Of a stretch of 64,000 nt of DNA, positions 16,421-25,082 are shown in pieces. Every line of letters begins with the position of its first letter. The stretch's first letter is position 1. The translations under genes were made by a program, and so were the position numbers. The notes under the pieces are model-generated. The model was not told where the DNA came from and did not search any database. It saw only the letters and a list, made by a program, of their open reading frames with translations. Origin of the DNA: Actinomadura madurae. Lineage in GTDB: Bacteria > Actinomycetota > Actinomycetes > Streptosporangiales > Streptosporangiaceae. The stretch spans positions 1,020,000-1,083,999 of the forward strand of contig NZ_FOVH01000001.1 of the NCBI RefSeq assembly GCF_900115095.1. The letters run 5' to 3'.

Positions 16421-16589
16421 TCAACAGGTCTCCGCCGCTCGCGCGTGCGGGCGCCTGCCGCGGTGTGATCTGGGTAACTTTTTCGGTGTCCGGGTGGCCG
16501 CCGTGACAGCGGGCTCGACAGCGGTCACCTGCCGGGAAAGGATTATGGCCCGCTCCAATACGCCCGTGCCGCCGCCCCGCCCGCCTGAC

Positions 16590-16605
16590 ATCCGCCTTTG
16601 CGGAT
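16590..16605 (+). promoter_or_regulatory. Short hairpin in the otsA upstream region
   Basis: ATCCGC and GCGGAT flank CTTT, about 94 bases before the otsA start. The 278-base region 16421-16698 has no other obvious gene. It could be an operator half-site pair or a leader hairpin; I see nothing to decide. Confidence 0.25.
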
Positions 16606-16698
16606 ACCGGGTCCTTTGCGTCGAAATGACACAATGTTCCCGATGACCGTTTCTGGGCATGAGTGATCGCTGAGAGTTCCTGGAGAGGCGGGTCGCAG

Positions 16699-18135
16699 GT
16701 GTCGAGCGGTAGTGAATTCGTGGTGGTGGCCAACCGGCTGCCGGTGGACCGGAACGTCGGCGCCGACGGCGTCCCCCGGTGGAGGCGCAGTCCCGGCGGC
16801 CTGGTCAGCGCGATCGCCCCGGTGATGCGGCGCAGGAAGGGCACGTGGATCGGGTGGACGGGCGCGCCCGACGAGGAGCTGGAGCCGTTCGAGGAGGACG
16901 GCATGGCGCTGCACCCCATCGCGCAGTCCGCCGACGAGGTGCGGCTCTACTACGAGGGCTTCTCCAACGCCACGCTCTGGCCGCTCTACCACGACGTCGT
17001 GGCCACTCCGGTCTACGACCGGGCGATGTGGGACGCCTACGTGCGCGTCAACCAGCGGTTCGCCGAGGCCGCGGCGAAGGTCGCCGCCAAGGACGCGATC
17101 GTCTGGGTGCAGGACTATCAGCTCCAGCTCGTCCCGCGGATGCTGCGCGAGCTGCGTCCCGACCTGCGGATCGGCTTCTTCCTCCATATCCCGTTCCCGC
17201 CGGTGGAGCTGTTCTGGCAGCTGCCGTGGCGGCGGCGCATCCTGGAGGGGCTGCTCGGCGCCGACCTGGTCGGCTTCCAGCTCCCGGGCGCGGCGGCCAA
17301 CTTCGTGCGCCTCTGCCGCCGGCTCCTCGACGCCCGCTACGTCAAGCAGGACGTCTTCTGGGACGACCGGGTCGTGCGCGCCCGCGCGTTCCCCATCTCG
17401 GTGGACGTGGGCGAGCTGCACGACCTGGTGGGGCGCGAGGACGTGCGGGAGCGCGCGCAGGAGATCCGCACCGACCTCGGCGACGCGACCGTCCTGCTCG
17501 GCGTCGACCGGCTGGACTACACCAAGGGCATCACCCAGCGGCTCCAGGCCTTCGGGGAGCTGTTCGAGGACGGCCACATCAAGCCGGGCCAGGCCGTCTT
17601 CGTGCAGATCGCGACGCCGAGCCGGGAGCGCGTCGAGCAGTACCAGCTGCTCCGGGAGGAGATCGAGCAGCTGGTGGGGCGGATCAACGGGGAACACGGC
17701 GAGATCGGGTTTCCGGTCATCCACTATCTGCACAGCTCGTATGACCGACCCGAGCTGACCGCGCTCTACCTGGCCGCGGACGTGATGGTGGTGACCCCGC
17801 TGCGCGACGGCATGAACCTCGTGGCCAAGGAGTACGTCGCCTGCCGCAGGGACCTGCGCGGCGCGCTCGTGCTCAGCGAGTTCACCGGCGCAGCGGCCGA
17901 GCTGAAGCGCGGAGCGTTCCAGGTCAACCCCTACGACATCGACGGCCTCAAGGGCACGCTGCTGGACGCGCTGCACGCCGAGCCCGCGGAGCAGGCCCGG
18001 CGGATGCGCTCCATGCGCCGCCGCGTCATCGAGCACGACGTGGACCGGTGGGCCCAGGACTTCCTCAGCGAGCTGGAGAATCCGGCGCGGCCGGTGCCCG
18101 CCCAGCCGGCGCTTCCCGCGGCTCTGGAGAGCTGA
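16699..18135 (+). CDS. otsA: Alpha,alpha-trehalose-phosphate synthase (UDP- or GDP-glucose), GT20
   Basis: The 478-residue glycosyltransferase joins a nucleotide-glucose to glucose-6-phosphate to form trehalose-6-phosphate. Seen motifs: [10 protein letters not shown] and GGLVSAI at the N terminus, [11 protein letters not shown] (~140), [18 protein letters not shown] (~275), [13 protein letters not shown] and [16 protein letters not shown] with the catalytic-loop DGMN. Length is normal for a stand-alone OtsA; no fused or adjacent OtsB phosphatase is present. GTG 16699 follows GGAGAGG; an upstream ATG at 16663 lacks a ribosome site. Its 3' end overlaps the convergent ATPase gene by 71 bases. 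Confidence 0.95.
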   Translation: MSSGSEFVVVANRLPVDRNVGADGVPRWRRSPGGLVSAIAPVMRRRKGTWIGWTGAPDEELEPFEEDGMALHPIAQSADEVRLYYEGFSNATLWPLYHDVVATPVYDRAMWDAYVRVNQRFAEAAAKVAAKDAIVWVQDYQLQLVPRMLRELRPDLRIGFFLHIPFPPVELFWQLPWRRRILEGLLGADLVGFQLPGAAANFVRLCRRLLDARYVKQDVFWDDRVVRARAFPISVDVGELHDLVGREDVRERAQEIRTDLGDATVLLGVDRLDYTKGITQRLQAFGELFEDGHIKPGQAVFVQIATPSRERVEQYQLLREEIEQLVGRINGEHGEIGFPVIHYLHSSYDRPELTALYLAADVMVVTPLRDGMNLVAKEYVACRRDLRGALVLSEFTGAAAELKRGAFQVNPYDIDGLKGTLLDALHAEPAEQARRMRSMRRRVIEHDVDRWAQDFLSELENPARPVPAQPALPAALES

Positions 18136-18742
18136 CCCGCAGGTCGAAGGCCGCCCAGACGGCCTTGCCGCCCGTCGCGAGCCGAGCCCAGCCCCAGGCG
18201 TCGCTGATCGCGCCGACCACGAGGAGCCCGCGGCCGCCCTCGACGAACCGGCCCGGGTCGCTCGGGGCGGGCTCGGGCGCGCGGGCGCCCGGGTCGGTCA
18301 CCGAGACGAGCAGCCGGCGCGGGTGCCCGATCAGGACGAGCTGGATGGGGCACAGCGGCAGCGGCTGGGGGAGCCCCTCCAGGCCGTGCCGGAGCGCGTT
18401 GGTCACCAGCTCCGACACCGCGACGACCACGTCGCCCGCGTCGCCGGTGAGGCCCCACGCGTCCAGCGTGACCTGGGTGAACTCGCGCGCCGATCGGGGC
18501 GCTGTGATCTCGGCGGGCAGCACGCGCCGCGCGGTGCGCGGGGGGCCCGCGTGCGGGGCCGGCCAGAGCCCGGCGAGCCCGGGCGCGGTGGCCGGGACGC
18601 TCGCGGCCGGCGCGGGGACGTTCGGGCCGATCGTCATCGGCGGCGCGTCCGGCCAGGGCGCGTGGACGTCCGAGGCGTGCCGCGGCCGGCCACGCCCCAT
18701 GGCGGCGGGGACTGCGACTTCGTCTGCCTGGTCAACGGTCAT
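18065..18742 (-). CDS. Anti-sigma-like ATP-binding protein (HATPase_c_2)
   Basis: The 225-residue protein has a ~85-residue Pro/Ala-rich N-terminal extension and a GHKL ATPase domain of the RsbW/SpoIIAB type: [15 protein letters not shown] (N box), VTDPG and [17 protein letters not shown] (G loops), then GGKAVWAAF. In this group of bacteria these stand-alone kinases often sit beside XRE and DUF397 genes. Here DUF397 follows divergently but no XRE gene is present. ATG 18742 is chosen; a TTG two codons earlier is possible. Confidence 0.85.
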   Translation of the reverse strand: MTVDQADEVAVPAAMGRGRPRHASDVHAPWPDAPPMTIGPNVPAPAASVPATAPGLAGLWPAPHAGPPRTARRVLPAEITAPRSAREFTQVTLDAWGLTGDAGDVVVAVSELVTNALRHGLEGLPQPLPLCPIQLVLIGHPRRLLVSVTDPGARAPEPAPSDPGRFVEGGRGLLVVGAISDAWGWARLATGGKAVWAAFDLRVSSPEPREAPAGRAPAAPDSPAR

Positions 18743-18807
18743 GGTCAAACCTCAGAGGCGTGCGGGGTTGTCACCGGTGAGCGTTCGCTATCTTGCTCCC
18801 CAAGCCG

Positions 18808-18860
18808 TGCAGATGCAAGACCGTCTGCATGAACCAATGCAAGAACGAATGCACGTGCAT
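18808..18860. repeat. 12-bp periodic TGCA repeat in the ATPase-DUF397 divergent spacer
   Basis: TGCA occurs at 18814, 18826, 18838 and 18850, exactly 12 bases apart, with extra copies at 18808 and 18856. The consensus unit is TGCAWGAMCSWM. The block ends in the perfect palindrome ATGCACGTGCAT (18849-18860). It lies between divergent start codons, so an iteron-like operator array is the simplest reading. Confidence 0.5.
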
Positions 18861-18937
18861 CTCGTACCATTGTGTGGGGTGGGGCGAGATCGCCGGTCTC
18901 CCGACGAGGGAGGCCGAGACGCCTAGAGGGGGCAAAG

Positions 18938-19168
18938 ATGGACGGCCACCACATGTCGGACGTCCGGCGCAGCGCGCTCGTCTGGCAGAAGAGCCGGCGG
19001 AGCAACCCGTCCGGCAACTGTGTCGAGATGGCCGAACTCCCCAACGGGGAGATCGCAGTGCGCAACTCCAGGGACCCTGAGGGAGCGATCCTCGTCTACA
19101 CGCGCGAGGAGGTGGAGGCGTTCGTGGGCGGAGCGAAGGACGGTGACTTCGACCACATGCTCGTATGA
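18938..19168 (+). CDS. DUF397 domain protein
   Basis: The 76-residue protein has the DUF397 core: VWQKSRRSNPSGNCVEMAELPNG, then IAVRNSRDPEGAILVYTREEVEAFV. DUF397 proteins are small partners of XRE/DUF5753 regulators (BldB/AbaA-like and WhiJ-type systems) that influence development and antibiotic production. The usual XRE neighbour is absent; the divergent anti-sigma-like ATPase is the only nearby partner. ATG 18938 follows AGAGGGGGCAAAG. Confidence 0.88.
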   Translation: MDGHHMSDVRRSALVWQKSRRSNPSGNCVEMAELPNGEIAVRNSRDPEGAILVYTREEVEAFVGGAKDGDFDHMLV

Positions 19169-19226
19169 CCCACCCCAGAAACCGAATGTGATTCCATTAG
19201 GTGGTCCGGCCCGGTAGGTTGCGGCC

Positions 19227-20753
19227 ATGCACCTGGGGCAGATCGCAGCTCAGACGCCCGACAAGCCCGCCGTGATCATGGCGGGCTCCGGGCGGGTCGT
19301 CACCTTCCGGGAACTGAACGAGGAGTCCAACCGGCTCGCGCAGCTGCTCCGCGCGGAGGGGCTGCGCCCGGGGGACCACATCGCGTTCATGCTGGAGAAC
19401 CATCCGCTCTACCTGGCCATCGCCTGGGCGGCACAGCGCTCCGGGCTCTACTACACCGCCATCAGCTCGCGGCTCCAGCACGAGGAGCTCGCCTACATCG
19501 TGGACAACTGCGAGGCCAAGGCCTTCATCACCAGCGCGTCGATGGAGGCCGCCGCGCAGACCCCGCCGGACGTGCCGCTGCGCCTCATGCTCGGCGGCAC
19601 GGCTCCCGGCTACGAGTCCTACGAGGAGCGCGTGGCGGGCCACCCCGCCACGCCCGTCGAGGACGAGTGCGAGGGCTCGGACATGCTCTACTCGTCCGGC
19701 ACCACGGGCCGCCCCAAGGGCGTGAAACCGCCGCTGTCGCTGGCGCCCATGGGCGAGCCAGGGGCCCTCTACATGCTCATCACCGGCCTGTTCCAGGCCG
19801 ACGCCGACTCGGTGTACTTGTCCCCGGCGCCGCTCTACCACGCCGCGCCGCTGCGCTACTCGCTCGTCTTCCACAGGTGCGGCTCGACCGTCGTGGTGAT
19901 GGAGAAGTTCGACCCCGAGCAGGCTCTCGCGACGATCGAGAAGTACCGCGTCACGCACAGCCAGTGGGTGCCGACCATGTTCATCCGGATGCTCAAGCTC
20001 CCGGAGGAGACGCGCGCCCGTTACGACGTGTCGTCGCTGCGCGCCGCCGTCCACGCCGCCGCGCCCTGCCCCGTCCCCGTCAAGGAGCAGATGATCGACT
20101 GGTGGGGGCCGATCCTGCACGAGTACTACGCCGGTACCGAGGGCAACTGCTTCGTCTACACCAACTCCGAGGACTGGCTGGCCCACAAGGGCACCGTCGG
20201 CCGCCCCATCCTGGGTGAGGTCCACGTCTGCGACGAGAACGGCCGCGAGCTTCCGCCGGGGGAGTCCGGGACGCTCTACTTCGGCAACGGCCCCACGTTC
20301 GAGTACCACGCCGACGAGGAGAAGACCGCCGCGTCCCGCGACCCGTGGGGGCACGGCTGGACGACCCTCGGCGACGTCGGCTACGTGGACGGGGACGGCT
20401 TCCTCCACCTCACCGACCGCCGCGCCTACATGATCATCAGCGGCGGGGTGAACATCTACCCGCAGGAGGCCGAGAACGTCCTCGCGGTCCACCCGAAGGT
20501 CGCCGACGTGGCGGTGTTCGGCGTCCCGGACGCGGAGATGGGGGAGGCGGTCAAGGCGGTCGTCCAGCCCCTGTCCTTGGACGACGCGGGCCCCGCGCTC
20601 GAAGCGGAGCTGATCGCGTACTGCCGCGACCAGCTCGCCCACTACAAGTGCCCGCGCTCGGTCGACTTCCGTGCCGAGCTGCCGCGCCACCCGACCGGCA
20701 AGCTCTACAAGCGGCTGCTGAAGGACGAGTACTGGGCCGCTGCCAAGTCCTGA
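19227..20753 (+). CDS. Acyl-CoA synthetase (AMP-binding, FadD-like)
   Basis: The 508-residue ANL-superfamily enzyme activates a carboxylic acid through an acyl-adenylate to acyl-CoA. Motifs: YSSGTTGRPKGVK (A3 P-loop, ~155), the HEYYAGTEG segment (A5), GDVGYVDGDGFLHLTDR (A7/A8 with Asp), ISGGVNIYPQE and the C-terminal Lys in PTGKLYKRLLKD. A related 515-residue enzyme is at 52701-54248; both have DWWGP before the A5 motif. The substrate is unknown. A strong terminator hairpin follows at 20774-20806. Confidence 0.9.
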   Translation: MHLGQIAAQTPDKPAVIMAGSGRVVTFRELNEESNRLAQLLRAEGLRPGDHIAFMLENHPLYLAIAWAAQRSGLYYTAISSRLQHEELAYIVDNCEAKAFITSASMEAAAQTPPDVPLRLMLGGTAPGYESYEERVAGHPATPVEDECEGSDMLYSSGTTGRPKGVKPPLSLAPMGEPGALYMLITGLFQADADSVYLSPAPLYHAAPLRYSLVFHRCGSTVVVMEKFDPEQALATIEKYRVTHSQWVPTMFIRMLKLPEETRARYDVSSLRAAVHAAAPCPVPVKEQMIDWWGPILHEYYAGTEGNCFVYTNSEDWLAHKGTVGRPILGEVHVCDENGRELPPGESGTLYFGNGPTFEYHADEEKTAASRDPWGHGWTTLGDVGYVDGDGFLHLTDRRAYMIISGGVNIYPQEAENVLAVHPKVADVAVFGVPDAEMGEAVKAVVQPLSLDDAGPALEAELIAYCRDQLAHYKCPRSVDFRAELPRHPTGKLYKRLLKDEYWAAAKS

Positions 20754-20773
20754 GAGCGCCCAGGAAGGCGAAA

Positions 20774-20806
20774 CCCCGGCCGGGTCCCCCAGGGGTCCGG
20801 CCGGGG
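20774..20806. terminator. Bidirectional terminator between acyl-CoA synthetase and efflux pump genes
   Basis: CCCCGGCCGG (20774-20783) pairs perfectly with CCGGCCGGGG (20797-20806); the loop contains a further CCCC/GGGG pairing. It sits between convergent genes. Confidence 0.75.
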
Positions 20807-20871
20807 CGTGGAACGCGCCAGAGACGTTCTCAACGGCCCTTCCCGGCGTCGCCCGGACGCCGGGAGACGGC

Positions 20872-22383
20872 TCAGTGCATCGGCATGGGCGCGTCGACGC
20901 CCGCGGTCTCCGGCTTTCTGCGCGGCAGCAGCAGCGCCGGCAGGAAGGCCAGGAGCAGCAGCCCCGCCGAGTACCAGTAGGTGTGCTGGAACGCGTCGGC
21001 CATCGGCCCGGCGATCTTCTCCATGATCGCCGGCGGCACCTTCTCGGTGCTGCCGATCTCACCGCCGGCCCCGCCGCCCAGCTCGGACGCCAGCCGGTTG
21101 GCCAGCAGCACCGAGATCATCGCGGTGCCGATGGAGGACGACACCTGCTGGATGATGTTCAGCATCGTGCTCGCGCGCGGCACCTCGTCGTGGACGAGCG
21201 TCTGGATCGCGGCCGCCATGGTCGGCATCATCGTCATGCCCATGCCGAGGCCCATCACGAACAGCGCCCCGCCCAGCGCCCAGTAGGACGTGTCGGCCTC
21301 GAGGATCGCGGCGAAGCCCGACACCGACAGCACCACGACCACCATGCCGACGAGCACGACCCGGCCGGGGCCGATCCGGTCGGTGAGTTTCCCGCCGATC
21401 GGCATCGTGACCATCGCGCCGAGGCCCTGCGGGGCCAGCAGCAGGCCGGACTGCAGGGCGCCCTCGCCGCGCACGATCTGGTAGTACAGCGGCAGCAGCA
21501 GCATCGCGCCCATGAACGCGATCATGAACAGCACCATCGTGCCGGACGCCGCCGCCACCGAGCGCCGCTTCAGCAGCCGCAGGTCGATCAGCGGGTTCCG
21601 GGCGTTCAGCGCCCGGACGACGAAGCCGAGGACCAGCACGGTGCCTACGACAGTGAACGCCAGCGGCTCGGTCTTCAGGAAGTCCTTCATCTCGGCGCCC
21701 CGGGCCACCCCGTAGATCAGCGTGGCCAGGCCGGGGGACAGCAGCAGCAGGCCGATGAAGTCCAGCCGCTCGGCCGGCTTCGGCTCGTCCCGCTTGAGGA
21801 TCCGCGCCGACAGCAGCAGCGCGACGATCCCGATCGGCAGGTTGATGAAGAAGATCCAGCGCCACGAGACGTCGTCGACGAGGTAGCCGCCCAGGATCGG
21901 GCCGAGGATCGGGCCGAGCAGCATCGGCACGCCGACGATGCTCATCACCTGGCCGACCCGCTGCGGCCCCGCCGCCTGGGTGAGGATCGTCATGCCGGCC
22001 GGCATGATCATGCCGCCGCCGAGGCCCTGCAGCACCCGGAACGCGATCAGCGACTCCGCCGACCAGGCGATCCCGGCCAGCATCGAGCCGATCACGAACA
22101 GCCCGATCGAGATCATGTACAGCCGCTTGGTGCCGAACCGCGCGGAGGCCCATCCGGTGATCGGGATCACCGTGGCCAGTGCCAGCGTGTAGCCCGTCGC
22201 GACCCACTGGATGGTCGCCAGGGGGGTGTTGAACTCTTTCGCCAGGTCGTTGATGGCCACATTGACGACGGTCACGTCCAGGATCGACATGATCGCGCCG
22301 AGGACCACGACACCGGCGACCGCGAGCACGCCGCGGTCGAGACCATCGCCGGCGGCGGGTTCCTTCAGTGGGCCGTCCGCCAT
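20872..22383 (-). CDS. DHA2 family MFS efflux transporter (EmrB/QacA type)
   Basis: The ~503-residue protein has 14 predicted membrane segments. Signatures are LDVTVVNVAINDL in TM1, IQWVATGYTLALA, RFGTKRLY (motif A loop), RVLQGLGGGMIMPAG and GPILGPILGGYLVDDVSWRWIFFINLPIG (motif C and the DHA2-typical SWRWIFFINLP). Such pumps export drugs or metabolites by proton antiport. ATG 22383 is a likely start; TTG 22407 (eight codons earlier, after GATGAGAG) is equally possible. No regulator is adjacent; the promoter must lie in 22384-22720. Confidence 0.9.
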   Translation of the reverse strand: MADGPLKEPAAGDGLDRGVLAVAGVVVLGAIMSILDVTVVNVAINDLAKEFNTPLATIQWVATGYTLALATVIPITGWASARFGTKRLYMISIGLFVIGSMLAGIAWSAESLIAFRVLQGLGGGMIMPAGMTILTQAAGPQRVGQVMSIVGVPMLLGPILGPILGGYLVDDVSWRWIFFINLPIGIVALLLSARILKRDEPKPAERLDFIGLLLLSPGLATLIYGVARGAEMKDFLKTEPLAFTVVGTVLVLGFVVRALNARNPLIDLRLLKRRSVAAASGTMVLFMIAFMGAMLLLPLYYQIVRGEGALQSGLLLAPQGLGAMVTMPIGGKLTDRIGPGRVVLVGMVVVVLSVSGFAAILEADTSYWALGGALFVMGLGMGMTMMPTMAAAIQTLVHDEVPRASTMLNIIQQVSSSIGTAMISVLLANRLASELGGGAGGEIGSTEKVPPAIMEKIAGPMADAFQHTYWYSAGLLLLAFLPALLLPRRKPETAGVDAPMPMH

Positions 22384-22721
22384 CTTTGGAGATGCGGGAG
22401 TGGTCAACTCTCATCCAATCGTCAAGCCCCGCATGCGGGCACGCGGGGGCCGTCGGGCACGTCTCAGGGGATACCGTCGCAAAATACTGCAGCGACTGAC
22501 ACTTTCGCGAACCATTAAACTTGGCGCTCTCCGGGAGTATTCCAGCGGGGTCCGACAAATCCGCCCTGCTCCACGTCCCTCACCCTCCGACCTCAATCGC
22601 GATCGAGGTCAACGAAGTGTGACGGACCTGACATCACAACCTCCCTCGCGCTCCACGAGGGCCGACCCGCGTCCCGCCCGAAACTCATCGCCCCCGGCGA
22701 GAGAAACTCCACACCATCCGG
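22384..22721. other. Intergenic region upstream of the efflux pump gene
   Basis: This stretch is lower in GC than its neighbours and holds no convincing gene. It should contain the efflux pump promoter (minus strand) and the near-perfect 22-base palindrome at 22589-22610. At its right end it runs into the decayed O-methyltransferase. Confidence 0.5.
22589..22610. promoter_or_regulatory. 22-bp near-perfect palindrome
   Basis: GACCTC and GAGGTC flank AATCGCGATC; only one base pair (A/C) breaks the symmetry of the full 22 bases. It lies between the efflux pump gene and the O-methyltransferase remnant and looks like a dimeric repressor operator. The regulator is not in the neighbourhood, and may have been lost with the methyltransferase locus. 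Confidence 0.5.
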
Positions 22722-23080
22722 GCCTGCTCACGCGCGGCTGGGTCTCCCAGGCGGTCAGCGTGGCGGCCCGGCCGGTTCATCGCCCCCCTCGTCGCCGCCT
22801 GCGAGTTCGCCCACGGCGAGACGATCGTGGACGCCGGCGCCGGCCCCATCGGCCAGGCCGTCGCGGCGGGCCGCTGCCGGATGGCCGGCGGCGACTTCTT
22901 CGAGTCCGTGCCCCGTCCCGCATGAAGTGGCTCGACCTCGAAGTGCTCGCGATGACCAGCGGCGGCCTGCAACGCACCCGCTCCCAGTACGAGCGGCTCT
23001 TCCACGATGCCGGCCTCCGCCCCACCGGCACCCCCGCCCAAGCCCCCGCCGTCACCGTCCTGGAAGCCCGCCCTGCCTGA
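22722..23080 (+). pseudogene. Decayed O-methyltransferase (family 2) remnant
   Basis: Three separate pieces of one O-methyltransferase appear in order but in different frames. First is GLLTRGWVSQAVSVAA, the N-terminal dimerisation motif. In another frame come ETIVDAGAG (SAM loop) and GRCRMAGGDFFESVP, ending at a stop. From 22923 the C-terminal MKWLDLEVLAMTSGG...RTRSQYERLFHDAGLR follows back in the first frame. A functional enzyme has ~330 residues, but only ~115 are retained, so internal deletions and frameshifts have destroyed it. Family assignment rests on motif recognition. Confidence 0.7.
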
Positions 23081-23081
23081 C

Positions 23082-23720
23082 TCAAGCCACGGCCATGGAC
23101 CGCTTCCCCTCCGCGTCCGGCGCCGGCGGCACGTGGACGTAGCCCTGCCGCCGCCGATCGCCGACCAAGACGCGGAGCCCCGGCTTGTACGACGCGGGAC
23201 AGATCCCGTCGTACCCATGGCGCACGATGCCCCAGTAGATGTCCTCCGAGACCACGAGCACGAGAGGCGACAGGCTCGTGCGGAGGCACTTCTTCACCCG
23301 CTGGGCATCCAGTAACCGGCACGCCAGATCGATGGCCTCCCCGAACGGCCCGTTCTCGTCCCGGTGCACTTCCCCCGCGTGCAGCACGGCCCGCATGCGC
23401 ATGCTCCGGCTGGGCAGTTCGGCTTCCGGGAGGGACCGGTTGTAGTCGATGAGTTGCTGGGCGAGGCCCGGGATCAGTCTTGACAGCAGGTATGTTTTTG
23501 GCAACTCATCGACGGGATGGAACAGGGCGAGAACACCGTCTCCACGATCCTCGAACCGGTCACACCACCGATCGTCGATCCCGGTGTTCGCCATGGCTTT
23601 CCGTAGGTGCCCGTAGACCTGGCTCCGCAGCTCCTGCTTGACCGGATTCGTGCGAAGTGCCGCCGTCGAGTTCTCCAGATCGACGACGAGAATGCTCCTG
23701 TGCACAGGGTTGCTGCTCAC
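23082..23720 (-). CDS. Class III nucleotidyl cyclase-like protein
   Basis: The 212-residue protein is a single cyclase homology domain. The first metal Asp lies in ILVVDLENSTA, the second in EDRGDGVLALF, and RMRAVLHAGEVH and GEAIDLACRLLDA follow. In active cyclases the last motif is usually VNxAaRL; here Asn is replaced by Asp, while the transition-state Arg remains. Similar stand-alone cyclase-like proteins are common in actinomycetes near STAND and XRE genes and have been proposed in nucleotide-signal conflict systems. Whether it makes cAMP, another signal or only binds nucleotides is unknown. Confidence 0.75.
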   Translation of the reverse strand: MSSNPVHRSILVVDLENSTAALRTNPVKQELRSQVYGHLRKAMANTGIDDRWCDRFEDRGDGVLALFHPVDELPKTYLLSRLIPGLAQQLIDYNRSLPEAELPSRSMRMRAVLHAGEVHRDENGPFGEAIDLACRLLDAQRVKKCLRTSLSPLVLVVSEDIYWGIVRHGYDGICPASYKPGLRVLVGDRRRQGYVHVPPAPDAEGKRSMAVA

Positions 23721-24170
23721 CGAGCGCCCCCAATCCCGCGCGGCCGGTACGCCGGTGCCCCCCGCATCCCGGATCGGACTCGGGAGGATCGGCCGCGCGA
23801 ATCAACAGCCGGAATGCGTCCGTGCCGAGACGAGTCGTCCCGGGGACATGATCGCGCAGACCATTCGGATTCGGGGGGACCCGGATGGTGCGACGAAGGT
23901 CGGTCGCCGGAGAGAAGAGCGACCATTTGTAGTTTGCGGCCTTTCCGTGCTTGATGCAAGGTGCATGGCCAGATGCATCGTCGAGGCTCGCTTGTGTATC
24001 CATGGGGAAAGTTGTTAGGACCACGGGAGATCCGATGATGTCAGAGGGAGAGGATCGGCTCCAGCGAGGTCTGGTTACTCCCGTTTTGTAGACGTATCCT
24101 TGCAGTGCAACTTGCTCGACGGTGACTGTCCGGGCCGTGGGAGGCCGAACCCGATCCGCTGGGAGGCAAG
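23721..24170. other. Divergent intergenic region between cyclase-like and XRE genes
   Basis: The 450-base region separates divergent genes and should contain both promoters. GC is lower than in flanking coding DNA. Several short open frames exist on both strands, but none shows a recognisable motif or a strong ribosome site, so no gene is called. Confidence 0.4.
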
Positions 24171-25082
24171 GTGGCAGCAGCGCCGACCGTCCGCCGACGC
24201 CGGCTCGGCGCCGAGTTGCGACGTCTGAGAGAGCGACTCGGCGACACGGTCGAGGAGACCGCGGCACGACTCGATTGGTCGTCCTCCAAACTAAGCCGGA
24301 TAGAGACAGCCCGTATCGGTGTCCGTGTCTCTGATGTGCGCCTGCTCCTTGAGTTGTACGGAGTGGACGAAGCGCACATGGGCGAGGTCCTGGCCCTCGC
24401 TCAGTCGGCGACGCAACCGGGGTGGTGGGCCGAGTACCGTGATGTGCTTTCCGAGAAATTCGGTGCCTATGTGGCGCTGGAGGACGAGGCTCGGGCGGCC
24501 ATGACCTTCACGGCGTACGCAGTCCCGGGGCTTCTCCAGGACGAGGAGTACGCGCACGCCGTCTTGGAGAGCGGACGGGTGATCGCCGTTTCCACCCCCC
24601 GCGAGGTCGCGCGACGCCTGGAGTTGCGGATGCGCCGCCGGCAACTGCTGCATCGGGAGCGACCGCTCGCCATCTCCGCCGTGATCGATGAGTCCGTCCT
24701 GCTGCGGCTCATCGGCGATCGAGGTGTTATGAGACGGCAGCTGGCGAGTCTGCTGGAGCTGGCGGCCCTGCCGCACGTGCAGATCCACGTTCTTCCACTG
24801 GACAAGCCCAGGGAGCCCGTCTTCTCGGAAACCTTCACGCTTCTGGAGTTCGCTCCGACCTACGACGTGAAATTCCCCGATGTCGTCTATATAGACAATC
24901 TATCGACGATGGCCGAACTGCAGGACGACAGCATCACCCACATGTACCGAATGTGCTGGGACGCGTTGAGGTCGATCTCGCTTTCGGCGGACGAGTCCAT
25001 GCTTCGGATATCTCAATTGGCCGATGAGTGGAACTCCGGCGAGCCGCCGGCGGCCGGGTTGATGTCCGGTCAGGATGTGTGA
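24171..25082 (+). CDS. XRE family regulator with DUF5753 sensor domain
   Basis: The 303-residue protein has an N-terminal XRE HTH (LGAELRRLRERLG, VEETAARLDWSSSKLSRIE) and the long DUF5753 domain (QPGWWAEYRDVLSEKFGAYVALEDEA, FTAYAVPGLLQDEEYAHAV, ERPLAISAVIDESVLLR, LPHVQIHVLPLDK). These regulators pair with DUF397 proteins and often control morphological or metabolic switches. The GTG start follows GGGAGGCAAG. Unusually, its DUF397 neighbour is on the opposite strand and the two genes overlap tail to tail by 13 bases. Confidence 0.92.
   Translation: MAAAPTVRRRRLGAELRRLRERLGDTVEETAARLDWSSSKLSRIETARIGVRVSDVRLLLELYGVDEAHMGEVLALAQSATQPGWWAEYRDVLSEKFGAYVALEDEARAAMTFTAYAVPGLLQDEEYAHAVLESGRVIAVSTPREVARRLELRMRRRQLLHRERPLAISAVIDESVLLRLIGDRGVMRRQLASLLELAALPHVQIHVLPLDKPREPVFSETFTLLEFAPTYDVKFPDVVYIDNLSTMAELQDDSITHMYRMCWDALRSISLSADESMLRISQLADEWNSGEPPAAGLMSGQDV

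Noticed and set aside
18793-19080. A Cys-rich frame with Cys every four residues
   Set aside because: The Cys codons come from the 12-base TGCA repeat; the frame then runs out of register through the DUF397 gene.
23560-24006. A minus-strand frame beginning MDTQASLDDA upstream of the cyclase gene
   Set aside because: It overlaps the cyclase gene in another frame, has no ribosome site and shows no family motif.
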